A stretch of 64,000 bases of DNA, taken from the NCBI GenBank assembly GCA_023614405.1, contig CM042685.1, positions 233,161,661-233,225,660 on the forward strand. Reading direction: 5' to 3'. The translations under genes were made by a program, and so were the position numbers. This document shows, piece by piece, positions 36,306-45,562 of the stretch. The notes beneath the pieces were generated by a model, which ran no database searches, had not been told where the DNA came from, and saw nothing but the letters and a program-made list of their open reading frames with translations. The DNA comes from Avena insularis (lineage: Eukaryota; Streptophyta; Magnoliopsida; Poales; Poaceae). Position 1 is the first letter of the stretch. Each line of letters begins with the position of its first letter.

Positions 36306-36492
36306 TGTTAGAAATATTGTACACCTATATGGAGTAGTACTCCAATAGGTCTCTTTTCTTTCTTTTGGCTTAGAGTCCACACGTTGGATATGTTAGATTG
36401 TAACAAACTTCTGTTTTGGTTTTGACATATAAGCAACACGTAACCGATGCCAGCTCCACGCATCGTTCTCCCACAATTCTCGACAACCAACA
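36306..36492 (+). repeat. 3' LTR of the Copia, with PPT at 36294-36305
   Basis: Same 187 bp as the 5' LTR with one T/C difference (aataggtttc versus aataggtctc). Confidence 0.95.
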
Positions 36493-36770
36493 AACTGTTC
36501 TTGTATTTGATATTATACGGGTTTAGGGGAGATCGAGGGGGTAGTAATGGATCGGAGCCCTTCCTTCCTAATCTCTATAGGGCTAAAAAATACCAAGATC
36601 TAAAAACTGTGCATCAAAACCAATATTTATCTATTTATGTTTCTAATCCAAAAAAGGGATTAGACTAGTGGTCCAGATTTTAGGTCTGGACGTTCCTGCA
36701 CAAGACTATGATAGTGGTACAAACAAGCAAAAAACAACAGTAAAACATGAAACCGGGATAGGTCCATTAG

Positions 36771-37080
36771 CTGCTCAACGCTTCTGCGTACGATTCTTTA
36801 GATGGTGTTCATCGGATCTGCACTCGTAACAACACAGAGGAACTGTTTATGCTGTTACAACCGGAACCACCTGTCCAATTTCACATCCACGGACCATAGC
36901 TACTTGCAAAATCATTTGATATATGTTCAAGATTCTCAGACCGCAAGACCGCTTGGACTGGCCTGAAGCTGCTGGAGTTCTAAAGTTTAGAAGATAGCAA
37001 ACCTTTTACCTCTCCCACTTTTCTGCAAGCTTGAGGGGTACTTTCAACTTAGTATAACTGACAACAAATTGCGCTAAAGG
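36771..37080 (-). pseudogene. SDR pseudogene fragment in U4 (exons 7 and 5, intron 4)
   Basis: The exon 7 remnant (36771-36816) lacks the GT donor, as in U1 and U3. The same fusion of intron 6 to exon 5 as in U1 (ccgcaagaccgcttggactgg) is at about 36940-36962. The exon 5 remnant is shortened. Exon 8 is missing. Confidence 0.8.
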
Positions 37081-37124
37081 ATCATGCGCTTTGTAGTACT
37101 TTCTGTCGTGCACATTGGTTGATA

Positions 37125-38536
37125 CATGAACATTGAAGAAGCCTTGATCGTGGTGTACTGCTCCACCAACTGTCGTTCATTTCAGATGCATATATAGAGC
37201 ACATCACACTGGTGAGTGGTGACCACGGACTGATCTACACGCACGAACACCTGCATTCGCTTCCCGCACGTTCTCCTCCTCCATAGTTAATTACTAGATT
37301 TCACCTTCTTTTTGTTTTTTTGTTTTCCCTCATCTTCGACTAAAATGAGTATAGAACCACAATTGTACCACCTGTGTGTTGGCATGAGAGGCACTAGAAA
37401 AGTATTCATATACAACCAGGTGCCAACACATGGACACAATGTGGTGCCGGTGGTAGTGTGGGCATTCAAAACACGAATGGTCACGCAACCTCCTTGCACT
37501 CCTCTCATGCCTTTGGTGATACAACCTTTGCCGGTTTGCTCGAGCCAGAGGAACAATGACTTTGCATGGCTAGTGCACGTTTCGACAGCTTAAACGAGAG
37601 CGTTGCCGAGGGTTTCAAGTTCCTAAAATGTACACTTCATTCCAAGTATTTTGACTAGTACCAAACTACTAGCTTAGATGAATTGTATCAATTCATCGCA
37701 ATATTTTGAACCTTGATCCCATAGTAGTAGACACATAACAGACGATCGGAGAATACGACACGTTTGTTTCCCAAACCCCGTGCGTAGTAGTAGTTCACCT
37801 CCGTAAACAATGAATCATCCGGCACCTTAATCGAGGGATTTTTAACCCAAGCGGTCGGTTTCAAATTGTACGCTGATGGCGTGCAAAGCATCATATATTG
37901 TTCCACACATCAAATAAAAGGTTGTCCTCGTGTGTAAATATATGAATTGTGCTAAGCTCAATGTATATACGTGTGATTTACACACAAAGAAATATCATAA
38001 ACACACATAGACATTGTTTATGGATGCTTACCGTTTTAAAGAAAAATCACACACATAGACATTGAGTCATAACTAAAGAAAAATTACAACTTGTGTGAGG
38101 TTGAGCTTATTACCACACGTAGACTACAAACTATATGTGAAAAATCACACACATATACTATAGAGCTACAAAAAAAAGTTACCAAGATCTAAAAAGTGTG
38201 CATCGAAACCAATATTTATCATTTTTATGTTTCTATAATCCTAAATGGATTAGACTACTGGTCCAGATTTTAGGTCTGGACGTCCTGCACCAGACTATGG
38301 AAATGGTGTAAGGACATTGACCTGTCCTTAGGTCCAATCTTCGTATTTCTTAGTTATTTCTAACTTTACTTAAAATCCACGAAGCTTCTTACGAATAGCA
38401 CTCTTTGCACTTTTACAATGTGTCGGCGATATGAAACAAAAAGTCGTAGTAGAACACTTTGTCTCTTTCACAGCTGAGAGGGCATTCCATTAGAAATGTA
38501 CCGTACAAAACAATCTTTTACACTGAAACCGGCACA
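37125..38536. repeat. Array unit U5, non-SDR part, next to the intact SDR gene
   Basis: It has the same start block, TATA block, coding-like frame (37345-37593) and CA-rich spacer as the other units, ending at the SDR stop codon. The 37345 frame begins MSIEPQLYHLCVGMRG and resembles the U2 frame MSVTPQLYHLCVGMRG. It is not recognisable as a known protein. Transcription from the TATA block would converge on the SDR gene. Confidence 0.7.
37187..37210 (+). promoter_or_regulatory. Conserved TATA block, U5
   Basis: tgcatatatagagcacatcacac, 23 bp identical to U4. It is the copy closest to the intact gene. Confidence 0.5.
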
Positions 38537-40486
38537 TCAAGAAGACACTATCTGCAAGCTGAATTTCCACAACTTCTTGGCCAACTCTGTATCTACAGCT
38601 TGCGAGGTTGGGCTGGCTATATTACAGTTGCCGAAATATCTACCGGATATCCCCTGGACTTGAGGGTGCATCGCCACATAACATGTCGTTGCAGCACCCT
38701 GAATAAACATGGCACCATCATGTCTTAGGAATGCATATGTTGTTGTACAAAACAGGCAAAAAAAACAACGGTAAAACGTGAAACCAAGAGTTTAGTTACC
38801 TGCTCAACGCTTCTGCTTATGATTCTTCCGACGGTGTTCATCAGAGCTGCAGTTGTAGAAACACACAGAAACCTTTTAAACTGTTACAATCAGAATTACC
38901 TGCACAATTTACAATCCATAGGTACTTGCAAAATTATCTTATATCTCTTCAAGATTCTCTGACCGCAAGGCCGCTCGGAGATTTGAGAGGTACCGTTGAC
39001 AATAGTCCTGTTCCTGAAGAGGCTTGTCATGATGATGCCGGGATGGACCGTGTTTGCTGAAATGTTCACGCCTTCTTCCTGTTCGCATTAAAAATTTCAA
39101 ATTGTTCTTCAGGCATACATTTGAGTGGCAAAGAATAGGACGTACCTTGAGAATTCGAGACAGCTCATTTGAATGCAAAATGTTTGCAAGCTTGGACTGA
39201 CCATAAGCAATGAAGCTGTTGAAGCTGTAAAAAGTTCAGAACACAGCCAACCTGTTACTTCCCCAATTTAGTGAGAGCTTGACAGGGGTTCGTATAACTG
39301 ACAACATATTACCCTGAAGGATCATGCACTTTGTCAAAACATATGCCTTCAGGATAGGTCATGATATGCCCCGACGACGATACGTTGATGATCCTTCCTT
39401 CGATGCCACTGTCCTGGCACGCATTCTTCATGTTCTCCAGTAATAGGATTGTCAGAAGGAAATGTCCTGCCATTGGAGCAGCAGACTGCTCATTGTGAGG
39501 ATCAACCTCATACTAACTCACAGATCACATGAAATGAACAGATGTACTAGTATACATTAACAGGCAGTTTTGAGTACCGATGTGATTCGTCGCAAAGTGC
39601 AGCTCCAGGCCGTCGCAGGAGCGTGTGCAGTCCCTTGTCATGACTCCAGCATTGTTACTGATAAAACATTGCAAGAATTAAGCTCCCAGTAAACCCATGT
39701 ACGACCTCCGTTCCTAAATATAAGACGTTTTATAGGAGTAGTAGGCTATCAAAACATCTTTTTTTGCTCATTTATGTGATGGAAATAACTTTAAATATAG
39801 GGGTAGTAGGCTAAAGTAGCCTATCAAAACTTTTTCTTTTGCTCATTTATGTGATTGAAATAACTTTAAATATAGGAGTAGTAGGGTGAAGTAGCTTATC
39901 AAAACATCTTACAATTAGGAACAGAGGTAATACGCAACTAAGCACAAGCAAGATTTCTGCTCATTTATGTTATGGAAATAGACTAGCTGTGAATCTGTTC
40001 TTACATGAGGATGTTGAGCGGCAGGTTCAGGGAGCCGAACTCCGTGGCGAATCTCCTCACCGAAGCCATGGAGCTGAGGTCCAGCTGCAGCACGTCCACC
40101 TCCGCGCCGCCGCAGATCTCGGCCTGGATAGCCTCCTTGGCCCTGATCCCCGCGGAGACATCGCGGACGGCCATGACGACGTGCACGCCGCGCAGCGCCA
40201 GGACGCGCGCTGTCTCCTGCCCGATGCCGCTCGACGCACCTGCGGGGCCGCGCGCGCCGAGAGAGCTCATCCGTGTCAGTTCACAGGCTGCCATGGCGGC
40301 TGAACCACTTCCAAGATTCTGATGCAGACGGCTGACCGTGTGAGCAACGTGGAACTCTGTGGAAGTAGTCAAGGAGGTACCTGTGGTGACGGCGACCAAG
40401 CCACGGCCGTCGGCTCCGGCGGTGACTTCCTCCGCCGTGGAGGCGCCGGAGAAGCCCGAGGGGCCTTTGCGGTAGAACCACCACAT
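38537..40486 (-). CDS. Short-chain dehydrogenase/reductase, TIC32/retinol-dehydrogenase-like, eight exons, 315 aa
   Basis: Exons (minus strand): 40486-40381, 40239-40005, 39657-39578, 39466-39313, 39224-39146, 39078-38994, 38846-38800, 38698-38537. All introns are GT-AG, the phases agree, and the sum is 948 nt including the stop, with no internal stop. The product is an NAD(P)-dependent oxidoreductase with a Rossmann fold. It has TGASSGIG (residues 35-42), NNAG (115-118), catalytic Ser in NVSSSG (168-173) and YGQSK (199-203). The HPG motif of the family is in TVHPGIIMT. The start MWWFYRKG is the usual one for this plant subfamily. The relative TIC32 acts at the chloroplast inner envelope; location and substrate here are inference. 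Intron 2 holds a MITE. Truncated copies lie in the downstream array. Confidence 0.88.
39705..39928. mobile_element. Stowaway-like MITE in SDR intron 2
   Basis: It starts ctccgttcctaaatataag and ends taggaacagag, the inverted ends of Triticeae Stowaway MITEs. It contains a tandem duplication of about 68 bp starting gctcatttatgtgat. A third partial copy of this motif lies outside the MITE at 39959-39982, in the intron. Confidence 0.75.
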
Positions 40487-40904
40487 CGACCTGTCAGCAG
40501 ACAGTAGCAGCGCAACGGGCGGGCTAATAGATTCCGATACAGCGAGATGAAATGCAAGTGAGCTCTGCTGTGTTCTCCGCCGGCCGACCGATTTACCGCA
40601 GATATCGGCCGCCCCTCTCGCGCGCGCAGCTCCCCTAGCTAGATTCTCTTGGCTTAGCTGACTAATTTTCTGGGCCGCGCGGCCGCTTGCTGCATGCACA
40701 CATGCACGCTCACAGCTAGGCGCTATTTTTTTAAAAGTTAAACGATGTTAATTTTTATCAAATTTATAGAAAAAATTATTAACTCTACAATTCTAAATTA
40801 ATGTTATTAGCATATGACCTATGTTTTTATATTATATCTATATATAGTATCATAGTTATTGATCGATTTTCCTGGTCAAATCTGACAGTCATTTGACTCT
40901 AAAA
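40487..40904 (-). other. 5' flank of the SDR gene
   Basis: GC-rich to about 40720, then AT-rich. No clear TATA box is visible. The SDR frame is open upstream to an ATG at 40699, which would add 71 residues rich in Arg, Ala and Ser. Confidence 0.45.
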
Positions 40905-41074
40905 GGTATTTCCTTCCTATCCAATTAGTTTTTTTTGTGGGTATTCCTATCAAATTAGTTGTCCTAACTTTATCTAGATATAAATATATCTATTATCTAA
41001 ACATATTTTAATATATAGATAATGTAAATTTAAACAAAGTTGGAACAACTAATTTCTGATATAGAGACGAGTAT
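40905..41074. mobile_element. Stowaway-like MITE upstream of the SDR gene
   Basis: Inverted arms aattagttgtcctaacttt / aaagttggaacaactaattt with a TA-rich centre, in the form common in grass promoters. The left end is partly duplicated (tcctatccaattag, tcctatcaaattag). Confidence 0.7.
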
Positions 41075-41574
41075 ATGTTTTATTTCCAAAAACGGGGTAG
41101 TAGCTACTCCACTTTATTGCTGCGCGCAGAAGGGAGGTCGCACTAGAGAAGCAGTAGATAGTTTTTTTTCTTGGAAGGTACTGATGGAGAATTAATGGGA
41201 CAATAACCCTTATTTTTTCATTTATTATTAGAAATATTCCTCTTTTTAGAAAAGAAATGGGTTATAAGGATTAGATCCTCTGAAAAATAGTTACAGCGTA
41301 ATGTGATGTAATAAAATTGATTGCTTTTACTGAATGAAAAAAATTATGATCTAAGTGAAGAAGTAGACACCATAATTTTGATATTAGACTATGATTAACT
41401 TATGTGTTGTATCTACATAACACAATAGAATATTGTGCCGCACTTCATCTCTCATGATAGTAAAATATCGTGGCATCTTCTAATGTACCAAGACGCACCC
41501 TTTTGTCTTCTGTGGAATAGATCGCAAGGCGAATGACCATGCGCCTCGTGAAAAAGAAAAGCGTCGCCGATGCA
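41075..41574. other. Intergenic, no recognised feature
   Basis: AT-rich sequence without a convincing ORF or repeat boundary. Confidence 0.4.
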
Positions 41575-41780
41575 CTCTTTTTTGAAATGGGAAGCGGAGC
41601 CCCGGCCTCTGCACGAAGCGATTCACACAGCCTTTATTTATTAATAGAATCATATTGTTTGGCAAAAGCCATTACAAAGATCATACAAATCGGAACCGCC
41701 AAAACAAAACGCCGAGCAAAAATAATAATCGTATCGCCGATTAACTTTTCCCAATGTAATTATCCATTACGGATTATTTT
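41575..41780 (-). mobile_element. Truncated LINE 3' end
   Basis: Read on the minus strand it has ttattaataaataaaggctgtgtgaatcg, then gcagaggccggggctcc and an A-rich tail, matching the 3' end of the LINE at 15130-15213 in style. The 5' part is missing. Confidence 0.6.
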
Positions 41781-41836
41781 GCCACGATAGCTTGAGTCCG
41801 ACGATTAGACGTGTGTCTCGGTGATTATAATGTATG

Positions 41837-42035
41837 GAGAAAATGACAAGGAACCGAACTACCATTTTTGCTTGTTTTGTCGAAGAACTGCCAACATTGG
41901 GGTCAGTTGTCGACAGATAGCACTGATCGGCTGTTTTAGAGGGGATAACCACATTTCTGACCGGTTGGGCCTACACGTCAGGTCCATGTGGCACGGTGGC
42001 CGTTTGCACGCTTGACGGCCGTTAGGTATCATAGT
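41837..42035. repeat. Left TIR of the outer MULE
   Basis: It matches 42603-42825 (same direction) and the inverted right end. The distinctive block gttttagaggggataaccac is shared by all three. Confidence 0.85.
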
Positions 42036-42164
42036 ATCTGGTTCGATTCAGACAGCACCTCTGCCTGCTTCCCTATCCCCAGCCAACCAAGCCGCCAGCC
42101 AGCTCGCTTGTCCCCGACGCCGCCGAAGCTCGTCACGCCGCCGAAGCTCGCCGCACCGCCCACC

Positions 42165-42602
42165 ATGGTATCGTGGGGAGATGGTGAGAAATCGTCCTTG
42201 GACCACAGCACCGCTAGCAGCGAGGTTAGTAATCCTTTTACTCTATTTTAGGGTTAGGGTTCATCCAATTTGGGGATTTTGGAATTGATCTGGAGTTCTC
42301 TCATCTGCAATGTACATTCAATTTTCTTAGAGATTGAACACCCTTTACAACTCTGAGTGGGAAGGGTTAGCTGATGGACCAACACCTCCACGTTGTAAAT
42401 GCCACGCCACTGCCGCCAAGTTTGTTGGATGGGAAGGCTGTGAAACTGGGAGGAAATTTTATGGATGTGCAGGGCAGGTTTGTGTTTATATTGTGCTTAA
42501 TATTGATTCAATGCTTACTCATCAGTGGATAATTAGGAACTAATGAAAATATTGTATGTTTGTATTGTAGTTTGGGGAAACCTGTGACTATGTTTGTTGG
42601 GT
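42165..42602 (+). pseudogene. GRF-type zinc-finger gene carried by the MULE, truncated
   Basis: Exons 42165-42224, 42331-42477 and 42571-42602+ join with GT-AG introns in phase. The encoded start is MVSWGDGEKSSLDH. The zinc-finger pattern is CKCHATAAKFVGWEG followed by GRKFYGC, then C.YVCW, which fits zf-GRF proteins of nucleic-acid binding. The gene reads inward from the left TIR, the place occupied by the second gene of MuDR. The third exon is cut after the Trp codon by the inner MULE end at 42603. A function in transposition is inference. Confidence 0.7.
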
Positions 42603-45562
42603 GAGAAAATGACAAGGAACTACCACATTTGAGGCGGCGGTGTCAGCGAACTACCATCTTTGCTCGTTTTGTCGAAGAACTGCCAAAATTGGGGTCAGTT
42701 GCCGACAGATAGCACTGATTGGCTGTTTTAGAGGGGATAACCACGTTTCTGACCGGTTGGGCCTACACGTCAGGTCCACGTGGCATGGTGGTCGTTTGCA
42801 CGCTTGACGGCCGTTAGGTATCGTCGCGGCAGGGCTCAGGCCGTCAGTTCCTGCCATTCCACTCTCTCTCCCGCAGGGAACAGGAACATGGCGACTCCTG
42901 GCGGTGGCAGCGGCCCACCCGGCGACGACAACCGTACCGGCGGAGGCAGTGAAGGGTGAGCAAGACAGGGGCTATTCTACGAAGGAGGGGAGGAGCACCG
43001 CAGCATTGACGGTGATCCAGAGCAGGTACCATTGCTACATCCACCGATTCCCCCTGTGCCCGATTCGCAGAAAGCATGGTCATCGGCCGGGCAGACCTCC
43101 AGCGAAGATCCACTCAGCCACTACGTCTCCGACGCCGGGTAAGTTGCCTCTCGCTTCCTTCATCGCATCAAGTTTGACAGAGATCTCTGTTAGGCATGAA
43201 GGTTAAGAATTTAGGGTTTGAATAGTTGTTTAATGTAATGTAGGCAACAAGCTGAGGTTTGGGAGCTGTTTATTCAATTTGATGGTGTCAAATTTGTGCA
43301 AAAGACCCTAGAACGCTGTGATGTTAGATATCTGAATCTGTTGTCACTAATGGAGAAGGAAGGGTATGGCATTTGTGCTTCAATGTACTATGTGAAAGAG
43401 TAAGGGGAGGGACTAGCAGGGTTAGATTTAATAGATAGTCAGGTTAAGGTGGATGATATGATTAGGAAACATGAGAGCAGAAAGAAATTGGTGCTCACAG
43501 TGATGAGGGACAAGAGGAAACATGTTGTAGTTATGTCCCCAATGAAGAGCAAGAGTACTGTCAAATTTGTTGCCAAAGAATTTCCAAGGTACATTGATGT
43601 AGAGGCAGGGGAGGACCAGCCCATTCCATATCAAGTTCAGACACATGATGTTGTTTGCTACCACTCTCATGAGGAAATTGGTGAGCAGCTTGTGGATCAG
43701 CAATTCAGTACACAGAATAGTGTTTTCCTTGATACTGTGCAAACTCAAACTGATGATAACATATATGGTGGAGAATTAGAGGATGGAGAGGAGTCTGATC
43801 ATAGCTACAGTTGGTTGGATAAAGGGCAGTATGATCCAGTTTCTACAGAGGAGATGAGAAAGAAAGAAGGGGAAATAAAGGCAACACTTGCAGAGATGAA
43901 GAGGAAGAGAGAAGACCCACTAGTACACTATGAGGGTGAGACAGATATTGAGGACATTTTTGCCAATGATGATGATGAAGATTGTGTAGAACAAATTCCA
44001 GAAGAGCAGCCTATGAAGAAGAAAGTGAAGAGGCCAGGTCCTACACTGAGATCACATTCTCAAGTAGAGATACCTGATATTCCTGACTGGGCTCCTTCTG
44101 ATGATGAAGAGGACATGTGTTTCATGCAAGAGAAATATTATGATGCATTTGAGCCACCTTCTTTTGTGCTTCCTAAAGGAAGGAAATCTAGAGCAAAGAA
44201 ACAGAAAGAAAGGGTCTGGTATGATGAAAACAGAGCAAGTCCAGAGCAACAATTTATGTTGAAGCTATGTTTTAAAGATGTTTATCAGTTCAGAGATGCA
44301 CTTTGCAGACTGCACATTACCCAAGTAAGGAATTTTCATTTCCATAGGAATACTCCATCTAGGATAATTGTGTGGTGTAAGGAAAAGGAGAAGTATGGAT
44401 GTGGATTCTATATGACAGCTTCCAAGATAGCTCATGAGAAAACATTTTGCATTAAGAAGATACACTTGAAACACACTTGTCCAACTGATCCATCTAGCAC
44501 TAGAGTTAATTCTAACTGGCTTAGCAAAGTATATATGGACAACTTTAGGCCAGATCCTAATACTGTCATTAGTACTATAGTTGACAAAGCCAAAAAATAT
44601 TTTTGGGTGGAAGTGCCAACCAGGATGGCTTACAGGGTGAAGACCAAAGCCAGGAACATTGTACTGGGTGATCACAAGAAACATTACCATAGAATTAGGG
44701 ATTATCTACAAACTGTTATAGATAAAAATCCTGGGTCTAGATATATTGTTACCATAGTCTCTGGGCCAACTGAGGATCAGATTGAAGCAATGAAGAGAGG
44801 AGAACATGTTGACATAAGCTACAAGCCAAGATTTCATGGGCTTTTTTTGTGTGTGAATGCTGCAAAACAAGGATTTCTTGATGGATGTAGGCCTTTCATA
44901 GGGTTAGATGGATGTTTCATTAAATTCATCACAGGTGCTCAGATCCTTGCAACTACAGGCAGTGATGGAAACAATAATATTTACCCTTTTGTTTGGGCTG
45001 TTATGGCTAAAGAAGATAGATCTAATTGGCTCTGGTTTCTAGAACAATTGAAGGAAGCTTTGGGTGGAGAACAAGGGAAGTTTGGGTACTACACAATTAT
45101 GTATGACAGGCAAAAAGGTTTACTGAAGGCAGTGAGCACAGTATTTCCTAACTGCCCATAGAGATTCTGCATTAGGCATATATATGCCAACTTTCAGAAT
45201 GCAGGGTTCAGAGGTGAAGATCTTAAGAAGTGTATGGATAATGCAGCCTATTATTTGACTAAGCATGGATATGATATTGCAATGGATGAATTGAAGAAAC
45301 AATGTGAGGCAGCTTGGGCATGGTTATCCAAGATTCCAGTGCACACATGGGCTAGGTGGGCCATGGACACCAATTGCAAGACAGATCTAATATGTAACAA
45401 TCTGAGTGAAACATTCAACAGGTACATCCTTGATGTAAGGAGCAAACCAATTTGAACAATGCTAGTAGGAATTTATGACAAGCAGCTGGTCAGATTTGAT
45501 GGAAAGAGGGAAGGAGCAGCAAAGGCCAGATGGGAAATAACACCACATTACACAGAAAGGCT
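42603..45562 (+). mobile_element. Inner MULE copy, left arm of the inverted pair
   Basis: It starts with the MULE terminus GAGAAAATGAC directly inside the GRF exon and runs through the TIR, leader, and transposase exons 1 and 2 to the E3 junction at 45562. Its far TIR is not found in the window. It is the inverted counterpart of 53686-56507. Confidence 0.8.
42888..45562 (+). pseudogene. MuDR-family transposase, left arm
   Basis: Exon 1 is 42888-43138 and exon 2 starts at 43244 after a GT-AG intron. The long frame 43449-45161 (570 codons) has the acidic region and the zinc-binding MuDR DNA-binding domain (about residues 255-345, with KTFCIKKIHLKHTC). The MULE DDE core has Asp in FIGLDGCFIKF, Asp in MYDRQKGLLKA and Glu in NNLSETFN (in the next segment). 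Stops occur in exon 1 (about 42957), at about 43401, at 45159-45161 and near 45453. The frame after 45161 continues as RFCIRHIYANFQN. It is cut by E3 before the C-terminus. Confidence 0.9.

Larger units (their letters stand above)
31235..36492 (+). mobile_element. Young Copia LTR retrotransposon (Ale/Retrofit-like gag)
   Basis: Two 187-bp LTRs (31235-31421, 36306-36492) differ at one base by my reading. A perfect 5-bp TSD aactg flanks it (31230-31234, 36493-36497). The PBS tggtatcacgag follows the 5' LTR at 31422. The polypurine tract attaagggggag precedes the 3' LTR. Domain order is gag, protease, integrase, RT, RNase H, as in Copia. The coding region has several frame breaks. Confidence 0.95.
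30482..36563. mobile_element. TIR DNA element (about 0.8 kb net) hosting the Copia
   Basis: The left end, 30484-30530 (ggggcttcatccagtactacccc...ctaaactcgtataa), matches the right end read inverted (36563-36513: gggctccgatccattactaccccc...ctaaacccgtataa). These are imperfect terminal inverted repeats of about 45 bp. The inside (30600-31030) is GC-rich without a recognisable gene. The superfamily is undetermined, and the possible TSD (ttcttaat / ttcctaat) is ambiguous. Confidence 0.55.
29536..37124. repeat. Array unit U4, split by a TIR element carrying a Copia
   Basis: Unit sequence is at 29536-30480 and about 36566-37124. The TATA block and the degenerate exon-like region (29790-29945, shortened) are in the left part. 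SDR exon 7, exon 5 and intron 4 remnants are in the right part. SDR exon 8 is deleted between gatagtggtac (about 36720) and aaacaagc. Confidence 0.75.

Noticed and set aside
37312..37593. 93-codon ORF in U5 as a gene
   Set aside because: Parts of the frame agree with other units but stops and indels differ; kept only as a remnant within the unit.
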